Below, in pieces: positions 1 through 7,505 of a stretch of DNA of 16,579 nt. A program made the position numbers and the translations under genes. The notes beneath the pieces were generated by a model. The model did not search any database. It was not told the origin of the DNA and was given only the letters and a program-made list of their open reading frames with translations. This DNA is from Hydrogenothermaceae bacterium (GTDB taxonomy: Bacteria > Aquificota > Aquificia > Aquificales > Hydrogenothermaceae), in the NCBI GenBank assembly GCA_015490675.1, contig WFXI01000317.1:1-16579 (forward strand), in the 5' to 3' direction. How positions within the stretch are numbered: position 1 is the stretch's first letter; each line of letters begins with the position of its first letter.

Positions 1-272
1 GAGTAGTTGCTGTTGGAACAACAGTTGTTAGAACTTTAGAAACCTATGCACAAACAGGAAAAAAAGAAGGTTTTAGTGATATTTTCATATATCCTCCTTA
101 TGAGTTTAAAATAGTTGATGCTTTGATAACAAACTTCCATCTTCCAAAATCCACATTAATATTATTAGTATCAGCATTTGCAGATAGAGAGTTTATATTA
201 AGAGCCTATAAAATTGCTGTTGAAAAGAAATACAGGTTTTTCTCTTATGGAGATGCAATGCTTATTCTTTAA
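1..272 (+). CDS. queA: QueA, tRNA queuosine biosynthesis enzyme, C-terminal part (5' end outside window)
   Basis: This is the last 89 codons of S-adenosylmethionine:tRNA ribosyltransferase-isomerase, with the first complete codon at base 3 and stop TAA at 270-272. The enzyme transfers and isomerises the ribosyl part of SAM onto 7-aminomethyl-7-deazaguanine in tRNA, giving epoxyqueuosine in the cytoplasm. Recognition rests on the family's conserved C-terminal stretch: AVGTTVVRTLET near the start, then VDALITNFHLPKST, LLVSAFA and the terminal YRFFSYGDAMLIL. Roughly the last quarter of a usual ~340-residue protein is present, and it ends at the normal family C-terminus, so the cut is only the window edge. 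The next gene starts 13 bp downstream on the same strand, so the two may be co-transcribed although their functions are not obviously linked. Confidence 0.95.
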   Translation, partial: VVAVGTTVVRTLETYAQTGKKEGFSDIFIYPPYEFKIVDALITNFHLPKSTLILLVSAFADREFILRAYKIAVEKKYRFFSYGDAMLIL

Positions 273-285
273 AAGAGGTTGAAAG

Positions 286-2250
286 GTGATAATTGTAGGA
301 GTAGATACAGGAGGAACATTTACAGATTTTATATATAAAAAAGGTGGAAAATGGCACATATACAAAACCTTATCAACCCCTTCTAATCCTGCACTGGCAG
401 TTTTAAAAGGTTTACAACATATAGGAAAAGGTGATAAAAACATAGTTCACGGTTCAACTGTTGCAACAAATGCTGTTTTAGAAAAAAAAGGAGCAAAAAC
501 TGCTTTTATCACAAATAAAAATTTTGAAGATATACTGTATATAGGAAGGCAAAATAGACACGAACTTTACAATCTTAAATATCAAAAGCCAAAACCTTTA
601 GCACAGGAGAGTTTTGGTTTAGATTGTAGAGTTTTATCAAATGGAGAGATATTAAAAGAATTAGATGAAGAAGAAGTTAGAAAATTAGCTAAAACTTTAA
701 AAGAAAAAAATTTTGAAAGTGTTGCTGTTTCTTTTTTATTTTCTTTTTTAAATCCTAAGCATGAAAAACTGGTTAAAGATATCTTAGAAAAGGAAGGATT
801 TTTTGTTTCTATTTCATCTGAAATTATTCCAGAATTTAGAGAATATGAAAGGTCTTCTACAACTGTGATAAATGCTTATGTAATGCCTAAAATGGAAGGT
901 TATATTTCCTATTTAGAGGATAACCTTTCTGAAAATGATAAAATCAAAATTATTCAATCAAATGGCGGAATAATTTCAACAAAAACAGCCCAAAAACAGC
1001 CAGTTAGAACAATTTTATCTGGTCCTGCAGGAGGTGTAGTTGGAGCTTTACATATTGGAAGATTAGCTGGATTTGAAAAGCTAATAACTTTTGATATGGG
1101 AGGAACTTCTACTGATGTTTCTCTTATAGATGGAAAACTTTCCATTTCAACAGAAAGTACAATAGAAGGATATCCTATAAAAGTTCCTATGATTAATATT
1201 CATACTGTAGGGGCAGGAGGAGGTTCTATTGCATATATAGATAAAGGTGGGGCACTACAAGTAGGTCCTGAAAGTGCAGGAGCAGACCCTGGGCCAGTTT
1301 GTTATGGAAAAGGAGAAAATATAACAATAACAGATGCAAATCTATTTTTAGGTAGGTTAATCCCTGAGTTTTTCCTTGGTGGAAATATGAAACTTTATCC
1401 TGAAAGAGTAAAAAAATATATGGAAGATTTAGCACAAAAGGCAAATCTAAAGCCTTTACAACTTGCAGAAGGAATTTTAGAAGTTGCAAATACAAAAATG
1501 GAAAAAGCCCTAAGAGTTATATCTATAGAAAAAGGATACAATCCTGCAGAATTTACATTGTTTTCCTTTGGAGGAGCAGGAGGATTACATGCAGTATTCT
1601 TGGCGAAAATGCTTTCTATTCCACGGGTATTAATCCCTCAAAATCCAGGAATTCTTTCTGCAATGGGAATGCTTCTTGCTGACACGATAAAAGACTATTC
1701 TTTAACAGTTATGCAGAAAGAAGATAATATCACCTATGAAGGCTTAGCAAAGCTATTTGAAGTTTTAGAAAATCAAGCTTTAGATGATATGATAAATGAA
1801 GGAATACCAAAGGAAAAAATAAAATTTGAAAAATTTTTAGATATGAGATATCAAGGACAATCTTTTGAAATTTTAGTGCCTTTTACAAAAGAATTTATAG
1901 AAGATTTTCATAACAAGCATAAAAATCTTTATGGTTACAGTGCAAAAAATAAAAAAGTAGAAGTTGTTAATATAAGACTTCGTGCAATTGGTGAAACAGA
2001 AAAGCCAGAAATAAAAACTTATGAAGAAAAAGGAAAAAATCCACCACTAGAAAGTATCATAACGGAAAAAGAAGTTATATTTGATGGAAAACCTTATAGA
2101 ACAAAAGTTTATTATAGGGATAAACTGGAAGCTGGAAACGAAATAAAGGGGAGTGCAATAATTGTTGAATATAGCTCTACTCTTGTAATTCCGCCGTTTG
2201 CTAGAGCTAAGGTTGATAGGTTTAAAAATATAATTATTGAAATTGATTAA
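286..2250 (+). CDS. hyuA: Hydantoinase/oxoprolinase family protein (HyuA-type)
   Basis: 654-residue protein of the ASKHA-fold hydantoinase A/5-oxoprolinase family, whose members open cyclic amides (hydantoins, 5-oxoproline) or carboxylate ketones with ATP. The N-terminal nucleotide-binding motif VGVDTGGTFTD is at residues 4-14, HGSTVATNAVLEKKGAKTA at 55-73, SGPAGG at 245-250, FDMGGTSTDVSLI at 269-281, HTVGAGGGSIAY at 306-317 and GPESAGADPGPVCYG at 327-341. The start is GTG at 286, supported by AGAGG at 274-278 with 7 nt spacing and by the family N-terminus beginning exactly there. Length is normal for a HyuA-type subunit. No HyuB-type gene, the usual partner, lies next to it: upstream is queA and downstream is a convergent gene. 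The real substrate cannot be read from sequence. The stop TAA (2248-2250) overlaps the stop of the convergent gene. Confidence 0.9.
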   Translation: MIIVGVDTGGTFTDFIYKKGGKWHIYKTLSTPSNPALAVLKGLQHIGKGDKNIVHGSTVATNAVLEKKGAKTAFITNKNFEDILYIGRQNRHELYNLKYQKPKPLAQESFGLDCRVLSNGEILKELDEEEVRKLAKTLKEKNFESVAVSFLFSFLNPKHEKLVKDILEKEGFFVSISSEIIPEFREYERSSTTVINAYVMPKMEGYISYLEDNLSENDKIKIIQSNGGIISTKTAQKQPVRTILSGPAGGVVGALHIGRLAGFEKLITFDMGGTSTDVSLIDGKLSISTESTIEGYPIKVPMINIHTVGAGGGSIAYIDKGGALQVGPESAGADPGPVCYGKGENITITDANLFLGRLIPEFFLGGNMKLYPERVKKYMEDLAQKANLKPLQLAEGILEVANTKMEKALRVISIEKGYNPAEFTLFSFGGAGGLHAVFLAKMLSIPRVLIPQNPGILSAMGMLLADTIKDYSLTVMQKEDNITYEGLAKLFEVLENQALDDMINEGIPKEKIKFEKFLDMRYQGQSFEILVPFTKEFIEDFHNKHKNLYGYSAKNKKVEVVNIRLRAIGETEKPEIKTYEEKGKNPPLESIITEKEVIFDGKPYRTKVYYRDKLEAGNEIKGSAIIVEYSSTLVIPPFARAKVDRFKNIIIEID

Positions 2251-2738
2251 TTTCTTTCTTTGCTTTTATCCATCATTTTGACTATATGGCCTAGTGCCAT
2301 AGATATTTCTTGAATATTTTCCTTTAGATTTTTAGCTACAAAAGGGCTAACCTCTGGATTGTCTATAAGCATTTCTATTTGAATTAAGTTATTGCCAATA
2401 ACATCATATATACTTTGTCCATTTATGTTCAGTTCTTCTGGAAATATTGGTAACTTATCATTTACTGCTGGTAGGGTAAACAGTATCCATGCAAGACTTT
2501 CTGAAGATACAATAAACATATCTCTTAGAAGATTTTTATCTTTTATGTCTTCTATATGATTAATTAGTTGTGAGGTTTTAGAAAGAGTTTCTGCAAATTT
2601 ATTTAAAATGGATAAACTTTTTTCATATGGGATAGATTCATTTCGTTGTATATATGTATTTATTTCATTTCTATTGCTTACTATAAAATATTCCAGGTCA
2701 CCTATTAAAAAGCTAACATACATATTACTGTCTTTCAT
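2247..2738 (-). CDS. Hypothetical helical protein, last gene of the flhF-flhG-fliA operon
   Basis: 163 residues, family not recognised. It looks soluble and mostly alpha-helical, with no signal peptide, clear membrane segment, cysteine cluster or nucleotide-binding motif. Long amphipathic stretches (about residues 40-70 and 115-160) suggest a helical hairpin or bundle, as in export chaperones or phosphatase-type chemotaxis proteins, but the CheZ catalytic motif is not seen. Its ATG at 2738 overlaps the fliA 3' end by 14 nt. A second in-frame ATG at 2723 lies one base after the fliA stop and would give 158 residues; neither start has a strong Shine-Dalgarno, which favours translational coupling to fliA. 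The tight coupling implies a role in motility or in sigma-28 control. The 3' end overlaps the convergent hydantoinase gene by 4 bp. Confidence 0.75.
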   Translation of the reverse strand: MKDSNMYVSFLIGDLEYFIVSNRNEINTYIQRNESIPYEKSLSILNKFAETLSKTSQLINHIEDIKDKNLLRDMFIVSSESLAWILFTLPAVNDKLPIFPEELNINGQSIYDVIGNNLIQIEMLIDNPEVSPFVAKNLKENIQEISMALGHIVKMMDKSKERN

Positions 2739-3468
2739 CTGCTTTATATTTTACATACTTTTCAAGCTCTTTTCTAATTTTTAGCATAGCTTTTGTGTGT
2801 ATTTGTGAAATTCTAGACTCTGTAAGATTTAAAACTTGACCTATTTCTTTCATAGAAAGTTCTTCATAATAATATAAAGATATAATTAATTTTTCTCTTT
2901 CATCAAGTTTTTCAGAAATGATTTTAGATAAAATTTCTTTTAATTCTTCTTCTTCCACATACTTGTCAGGAGTATCATCATTTATTGAAAGAATTTGCCA
3001 AAGTTTTGAAGTATCATCTTCATCATTGCCAATGTTAGTTTCAATAGATATTAACCCGCTGTTCATTACTTTTTCTGCTCTCTTTATATATTCTTCAACA
3101 GGTATTCCTAAATATTCTGCAATTTCTTCTGCAGTAGCCTCTCTACCTTTTGTTTGTTCTACTTCTAAAATTGCAAGTTCTATTTCTTTAGACCATTTTC
3201 TTATATTTCTAGGAACCCAGTCTAATTTTCTTAATGCATCAATAATTTGTCCTCTAATTCTAATTTCTGCATATGTAGAAAGTTTTACACCTTTAGATTC
3301 ATCATATTTTTCAATAGCATCAACTAGTCCTAAAATTCCTGTTTGAATTAAATCTTCTTCTGTAACAATAGGAGGAAGGTTTTCTTGTTTTATACTTTGA
3401 ACTATATACTTTATTTTTGGGTAGAATTCCATTATTATTTTGTCTCTTTCAACCTTTGTCATTTTCAT
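2725..3468 (-). CDS. fliA: Flagellar sigma factor sigma-28 (FliA)
   Basis: 247-residue sigma-70-family factor of the FliA/SigD type that directs RNA polymerase to late flagellar and chemotaxis promoters. Region 2 is clear: EEDLIQTGILGLVDAIEKYD at residues 37-56, then STYAEIRIRGQIIDALRKLD at 64-83 and WVPRNIR at 84-90, typical of FliA. Region 3 follows (about 93-145), and region 4 spans about 185-235 with LDEREKLIISLYYYEELSMK and the helix-turn-helix ending in TESRISQIHTKA. There is no region 1.1, as expected for this group, and length matches the family. Start ATG at 3468 has a strong GGAGG (3480-3476) with 7 nt spacing; the upstream flhG stop is 2 nt away. A second ATG two codons in is possible. 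It shares an operon with flhF and flhG. No anti-sigma gene flgM is visible in the window. Confidence 0.96.
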   Translation of the reverse strand: MKMTKVERDKIIMEFYPKIKYIVQSIKQENLPPIVTEEDLIQTGILGLVDAIEKYDESKGVKLSTYAEIRIRGQIIDALRKLDWVPRNIRKWSKEIELAILEVEQTKGREATAEEIAEYLGIPVEEYIKRAEKVMNSGLISIETNIGNDEDDTSKLWQILSINDDTPDKYVEEEELKEILSKIISEKLDEREKLIISLYYYEELSMKEIGQVLNLTESRISQIHTKAMLKIRKELEKYVKYKADERQ

Positions 3469-3470
3469 AG

Positions 3471-4337
3471 CTACTCCTCCTTAATTTTTATCCAGTTGTT
3501 AAAAAACTTTTGCCAGAAGTTTGCTTTTGGTGCTTTTCTTTTTCCTGTTGCTAAAAATTCTGCAAAAGCAAAAATATCCTGTGAATATTTTGTTTTAGGA
3601 TTTTTGTCTGTTAGAAGGAAACCTTCCTTTATTGATAGAGGAACTTTTTCATCTTTTCTTACATATCCATAAAATTCAACACCCTTTCCTGTAAATTTTC
3701 TTAAAACTCTATCTATGCCTTCATAAATTCTTTTAGCTTCTTCAACAGAAGGAGCCATATTTACAAGGAGTCCTAATTCCATCATTTCTGTTTTGTAATC
3801 AAGTAAAATCCTTGAGATAGCATAGGCATCTCTAGTTGCAGTTGGTTCAGGTGTTGTAATAACAATTGTTTTATCTGCAGATAGACAGAAATTAACAACA
3901 ATTTCTGAGATTCCTGCAGAAGTATCAATAAGCATAAAATCAAAGTTTAGTGCAATATCTTTTAGAGAATTGATTAGAAATAACTGTTCTTTTGGAGATA
4001 AGTTTACAAGTTTTTCTATCCCTGAAGTAGCTGGTATATACTTAAATCCATATCTTGAAGTATTTATAATCTCATTGATATTCTTTTCTTCATATAAAAG
4101 ATGGAATAATGTATATTCAGGTTTTTCACCAAGCATAACATCAACATTTGCCAAAGCTAAATCTGCATCTAATATTAGGACTTCTTTACCTAATTTTTGA
4201 AGAGCATATGCTAAGTTAACAGTAAAAGAAGTTTTTCCTACTCCACCTTTACCAGATGTTATGGTGATTACCTGAAAATTGTCATTATCGTATTCACTTT
4301 TTATAAGCTCTCTCAATGTTTGAGCTTGGTCTTTCAT
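3471..4337 (-). CDS. flhG: FlhG, MinD-like ATPase controlling flagellar number
   Basis: 288-residue MinD/ParA-type ATPase (also called YlxH, FleN or MinD2) that limits flagellar number and placement together with FlhF at the membrane. The deviant Walker A motif GKGGVGKT is at residues 29-36, the switch I region LDADLALANVDVMLG at 56-70, and the Walker B-like MLIDTSAGIS in the middle. The N-terminus carries DQAQTLR at residues 3-9, matching the DQAxxLR element by which FlhG proteins are known to stimulate FlhF GTPase. The last ~15 residues (NFWQKFFNNWIKIKEE) look amphipathic, like a MinD membrane-targeting helix. Start ATG at 4337 lies one nt after the flhF stop, with GAGG inside the flhF end. 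The 3' end carries the fliA Shine-Dalgarno. Confidence 0.95.
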   Translation of the reverse strand: MKDQAQTLRELIKSEYDNDNFQVITITSGKGGVGKTSFTVNLAYALQKLGKEVLILDADLALANVDVMLGEKPEYTLFHLLYEEKNINEIINTSRYGFKYIPATSGIEKLVNLSPKEQLFLINSLKDIALNFDFMLIDTSAGISEIVVNFCLSADKTIVITTPEPTATRDAYAISRILLDYKTEMMELGLLVNMAPSVEEAKRIYEGIDRVLRKFTGKGVEFYGYVRKDEKVPLSIKEGFLLTDKNPKTKYSQDIFAFAEFLATGKRKAPKANFWQKFFNNWIKIKEE

Positions 4338-4338
4338 C

Positions 4339-5289
4339 TTAAGCCTCTACTTTTTCAAGTAAGTTTTCTAGCTCGAAAATATCACTTGGAATATTTAATC
4401 CATTAGTAATAAAGCTAACTTTGTATGGAATATTTGATAATGTCATTAAAAATTCCATTTCTTCCACTTCGTCATACTTTGTTAGTATGCAGTGGTTGAT
4501 GTTGAATTTGGAGAAATAGCTAATTTCCCTTTCTATTACTGTATCTTTTTTATCCAAAGAAACTACAAGAATATTCTCTGTATTTTCAGATTGTGATATA
4601 AAGCTTATTAAGCTTGCTGTATCTTCTAGTGATTTTAGATTTCCAGGAGTATCAAATAAAACATGGTCAAAGTTTTCAAAATCATCTTTATAAGCAATTA
4701 AATCTTTTTCAGATTTTATAGGGAAAAAAGAAACCTGCATTATCTCGCAGAACTTTTTTAAGTTTTCAAATCCACCAACTTTAAAGAAATCAAAAGATGC
4801 AATAGCTACATTTTTTTCTTGATTGAATTTTAAATTTGCAGCGAGTTTTACAACAGTAGTGGTTTTACCTGTTGCTATACCACCTAGAATGTTTAAGAAT
4901 TTCCTTTGTAGTTTTTTAGGATAGATTTTGTTTTTTATTAACTGGGTTTTTGATTCCATTTGTGTTAAATGGTTTAAGCTTTTATATGTATATTTAGAGG
5001 CAAATTTTTTTATTTCTGCTTTTGTATTTTTTAGTTTTAACGCCACTTCAAAAAGATTTTCTAAATTTTCTATGTCTTTTTCGGAGGAGAATTCAGATTT
5101 TAATTTTTCTAAAAATGTATAGTTTTCTTTAGTTTCTTCTTTTATAGAAGGATTTGCAGATGCAGCTATTATCTCAAATTCATCGCCTATTTCTTTTACA
5201 GATATTATTATCGCATCTTCTCCAAGTTCTTCATTTATTTTTATCCAGCCTGTTTGTAAGTCTGGAGCTATAAATTTTTTCATATACAT
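4339..5289 (-). CDS. flhF: FlhF, SRP-type GTPase for flagellar placement
   Basis: 316-residue signal-recognition-particle-family GTPase that marks the site of flagellum assembly. The N-terminus (KKFIAPDLQTGWIKINEELG followed by EDAIIIS) is the usual FlhF B-domain start. The G1 loop GGIATGKTTT is at 136-145, the motif replacing DTYRxGA is DFFKVGGFENL at 167-177, G3 is DTPGN at 213-217, G4 is TKYDE at 270-274, and G..IPSDI near 297-303 is the closing loop. The middle region is short, so the protein is at the small end of the family. G3 lacks the arginine of the common DTAGR form. ATG at 5289 is supported by AGGAGGAGG at 5306-5298 with 8 nt spacing; Met3 would be too far from it. It is the first gene of the operon and lies just downstream of a sigma-54 promoter. 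Confidence 0.94.
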   Translation of the reverse strand: MYMKKFIAPDLQTGWIKINEELGEDAIIISVKEIGDEFEIIAASANPSIKEETKENYTFLEKLKSEFSSEKDIENLENLFEVALKLKNTKAEIKKFASKYTYKSLNHLTQMESKTQLIKNKIYPKKLQRKFLNILGGIATGKTTTVVKLAANLKFNQEKNVAIASFDFFKVGGFENLKKFCEIMQVSFFPIKSEKDLIAYKDDFENFDHVLFDTPGNLKSLEDTASLISFISQSENTENILVVSLDKKDTVIEREISYFSKFNINHCILTKYDEVEEMEFLMTLSNIPYKVSFITNGLNIPSDIFELENLLEKVEA

Positions 5290-5325
5290 CTGGGAAACCT
5301 CCTCCTATATGACACATATCATAGA

Positions 5326-5341
5326 AGCAACAATTGTGCCA
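5326..5341 (-). promoter_or_regulatory. Sigma-54 (RpoN) promoter of the flhF operon
   Basis: On the minus strand the sequence is TGGCACAATTGTTGCT. It has the -24 element TGGCAC and the -12 element TTGCT separated by 5 nt, the exact consensus spacing for RpoN. Transcription would begin near 5315, giving a leader of about 26 nt that contains the AGGAGGAGG ribosome binding site of flhF. It lies in the only sizeable gap of the minus-strand run, where an independent promoter is expected. An enhancer-binding activator must be encoded elsewhere; I could not identify its binding site in the gap. Confidence 0.82.
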
Positions 5342-5424
5342 ATTCAAAGAAGAACTATATTTTTATATGTTTTTCATAAAATTCTTATATATTTTGATAG
5401 ATTAAATGCAATAAAAAAACTGCA

Positions 5425-5793
5425 CTAATAAACTAAGATTATTGCCGATGCTACAGAATAATTATTTTCATGGGATAGGGAAAGGCTAATTTGAAACTTA
5501 TTTGATGGGGATTTGTTTAAGTGCAGTAAAATTTCTGCAGGTTCTCCATTTTTTCCGAGAATTTCTATTTGTTTAAAAAAAATTTTTTCTCTAAAAGCCT
5601 GATAAAATGCTTTTATTACAGCTTCTTTCCCTGCAAATCTAGATGCTAGACACTGGATATATCTTTTTTTATTTAGGCAGTAAGCTAATTCTTTTTCTGT
5701 ATAAATCCTGTTTAAAAATCTGTCTCCTAGTTTGTTTACTGCTTTTTCTATTCGGCTGTTCTCTACAATATCTATACCTGTAAAGATTTGCAT
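5425..5793 (-). CDS. acpS: Holo-[acyl-carrier-protein] synthase
   Basis: 122-residue phosphopantetheinyl transferase that moves 4'-phosphopantetheine from CoA onto the serine of apo-ACP, activating it for fatty acid synthesis. The N-terminal FTGIDIVE places the Mg2+-binding Asp at residue 8. The second signature SRFAGKEAVIKAF spans 51-63 with Glu57, and the C-terminal SLSHE is at 105-109. Length is standard for AcpS. The only reasonable start is ATG 5793, because the family begins just before GIDIVE. It overlaps the 3' end of aroK by 22 nt and has a poor Shine-Dalgarno, so it is probably translated by coupling. It is the last gene before the 135-bp gap that holds the flhF promoter. Confidence 0.95.
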   Translation of the reverse strand: MQIFTGIDIVENSRIEKAVNKLGDRFLNRIYTEKELAYCLNKKRYIQCLASRFAGKEAVIKAFYQAFREKIFFKQIEILGKNGEPAEILLHLNKSPSNKFQISLSLSHENNYSVASAIILVY

Positions 5794-6275
5794 TTTTCTA
5801 TTATCTCATCTGTTATTTGCTCTGGAGTTTTGTTATCTGTTTTTATATGTATATTTGCCTTGGAATATACTTTTTTTCGTTGATTATATAAATTACTTAA
5901 GTTTTCTAAAGGTTGATTAAGTAAGGGTCTATTTGTATCTCCTTTGCACCTATTTAAAACTTCGTCTAAAGAAACATCTAACCACACAACAATTCCATTT
6001 TGTTTCATTATTTTCATATTTTCTTCATCTGCTCCAAGACCACCGCCAGTTGAAACTACATATCCATCTTTATTTTTAAACTCTTTTATTTTTTGTTTTT
6101 CTAAGTTTCTAAAATAAGGTTCTCCTTTTTCTTTAAAGATTTGTGGAATTGTTTTTTGTTCTTGTTTTTCTATTTCTTCATCTATATCAATAAATTTTAA
6201 TTTTAGTTTGTCCGCTAATAATTTACCAACAGTTGATTTTCCACTTCCCATAAAACCAACTAAAAATATATTCAT
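5772..6275 (-). CDS. aroK: Shikimate kinase
   Basis: 167-residue cytoplasmic enzyme that phosphorylates shikimate at O-3 with ATP, the fifth step from DAHP toward chorismate and aromatic amino acids. The Walker A motif GFMGSGKST is at residues 7-15. Shikimate-binding Asp residues lie in FIDIDEEIE (D30, D32), Arg56 is in EPYFRNLE, and the glycine loop STGGGL is at 75-80. The lid arginine is R116 in NRPLL, with a C-terminal adenine-loop region after it. Length is typical. The ATG at 6275 overlaps the stop of the TolC-like gene as ATGA and is preceded by AGGAGAG (6290-6284) at 8 nt. Its place after an efflux channel gene and before acpS looks like housekeeping genes appended to the transcript rather than a functional link. 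Confidence 0.96.
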   Translation of the reverse strand: MNIFLVGFMGSGKSTVGKLLADKLKLKFIDIDEEIEKQEQKTIPQIFKEKGEPYFRNLEKQKIKEFKNKDGYVVSTGGGLGADEENMKIMKQNGIVVWLDVSLDEVLNRCKGDTNRPLLNQPLENLSNLYNQRKKVYSKANIHIKTDNKTPEQITDEIIEKCKSLQV

Positions 6276-7501
6276 TTAGCGAACTCTCCTGTTAACTTTT
6301 TTATCTTTAAAACAGCTAAATTGTATTGATAGATTATATTTAACTTATTTATATATGCCTCTTCTAAATTTTTTTGTGCTTCTAAAACTTCTACTATTGA
6401 ACCAACTTTATATTTATATCTTTCTGTAGCTAGTTTTAATGCTTCTTTAGATGCTTTTATGTTTTCATTTATTGCTTTTAGTTGTATTTTAGATGCTTTT
6501 ATGTCTAAAAGTGCATTTTGATATTCTTTTTCTAAATTTGCCAATTTATCTTTGTACTTTATTTTCTCTTTTGCAGAGTTTATTTTTGATTGAATAGCTT
6601 TACTTTTTGCATTTAGCCCATCAAAAAATTGCCAGTTAAAAGTTAAATCTAAAACATAACCTTTTCTAATTACTTCATTTAATGCAGGAAAATCTCTTGT
6701 ATTATAAAATTCATAAGATGCTTTAAATTGTAGTTTTGGATATAAAGATGCTGTGTAAAATTTAGCTTCTTCGTTCTTTATTTTAGATGTTTGTTTTATT
6801 ACTATAAGCTCAGGGTTTTTTTCTAGGTTTTTATTTATTTTTTCATTTAATTTACTAAAGGTTTCCGTAGGATTTAAGTCTTTGTTTAAAAATAAAAATT
6901 TTTGTAGATTAACTATTGCTTTTTGGTAATCAATTTTAGCTAATTCTACTTGAGAAATTGCATTTTCATATTGGGCTTTTGTTCTTAAGTATTCAAATTT
7001 GTTTACCAGTCCTTGTTTATAGCTTTCTTCTGTAAACTCTAATTGCTTTTTCCAGTAGTTTAGGGTTTTTTGTTTAATTTCTAAAATTTGTTTTTTGTAT
7101 AAAATATCTTCATATAAAGTTAAAGCAGTGTATATTATTTCATTTTTTACCTGTTTTAAGATTAGTTTTTGTAGCTTTCTATTTAATTTTGCAATTTTTA
7201 TGCTCTCAAAAACAGATTTATCAAAAATTGTTTGTTTTAGACTAATTGAGGCTCTATACTGGTTTTTTAAAGAAAACCCTGTTATGTAATCTGGGTCATA
7301 TTTTGTATAAATTCCATTAATTTCTAGATGTGGATAAATATTACTCATAACTTCCTTAATTTGTGCTTCAACAAACTCAAGGTCTTTTTCAGATAGTTTT
7401 ATCTGACTGGCTCTTTCTTCAGCAAGTTTTATAACTTCTTCTCGAGTAATTGCAAAGGAAAAAGTAAATAGTAGAAGTATTAGAATAGTTGCCCTTAGCA
7501 T
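6272..7501 (-). CDS. TolC-like outer membrane efflux channel protein
   Basis: 409-residue outer membrane efflux protein (OEP/TolC family), which trimerises into a beta-barrel plus a periplasmic alpha-helical tunnel. Residues 1-17 form a signal peptide (hydrophobic core LILLLFTFSFA) cut before ITREEV. The two halves show the family's internal duplication of long coiled-coil helices: EESYKQGLVNKFEYLRTK in the first half and TERYKYKVGSIVEVLEAQ in the second. Length is on the short side for the family (usually 410-480). No lipobox cysteine is seen, so it is not an OprM-type lipoprotein. Start ATG 7501 follows AGAGGA (7518-7513) at about 11 nt. The membrane fusion protein and two tiny membrane proteins lie immediately upstream in the same transcript, so it is likely the exit duct of that exporter. 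The exported substrate is unknown. Confidence 0.9.
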   Translation of the reverse strand: MLRATILILLLFTFSFAITREEVIKLAEERASQIKLSEKDLEFVEAQIKEVMSNIYPHLEINGIYTKYDPDYITGFSLKNQYRASISLKQTIFDKSVFESIKIAKLNRKLQKLILKQVKNEIIYTALTLYEDILYKKQILEIKQKTLNYWKKQLEFTEESYKQGLVNKFEYLRTKAQYENAISQVELAKIDYQKAIVNLQKFLFLNKDLNPTETFSKLNEKINKNLEKNPELIVIKQTSKIKNEEAKFYTASLYPKLQFKASYEFYNTRDFPALNEVIRKGYVLDLTFNWQFFDGLNAKSKAIQSKINSAKEKIKYKDKLANLEKEYQNALLDIKASKIQLKAINENIKASKEALKLATERYKYKVGSIVEVLEAQKNLEEAYINKLNIIYQYNLAVLKIKKLTGEFAK

Positions 7502-7505
7502 TAAT

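Noticed and set aside
2288..2310. TGGCACTAGG on the minus strand as a second sigma-54 site
   Set aside because: No TTGC element at the required distance, and it lies inside a coding region near the operon's end.
2918..3346. Plus-strand ORF of 142 residues inside fliA
   Set aside because: Antisense shadow of a clear sigma factor gene, with low-complexity Ser/Phe-rich translation and no homologous motif.
5402..5430. Possible terminator hairpin after acpS
   Set aside because: Only a short, AT-rich stem around TGCA with a T-rich loop and no GC core; too weak to call.
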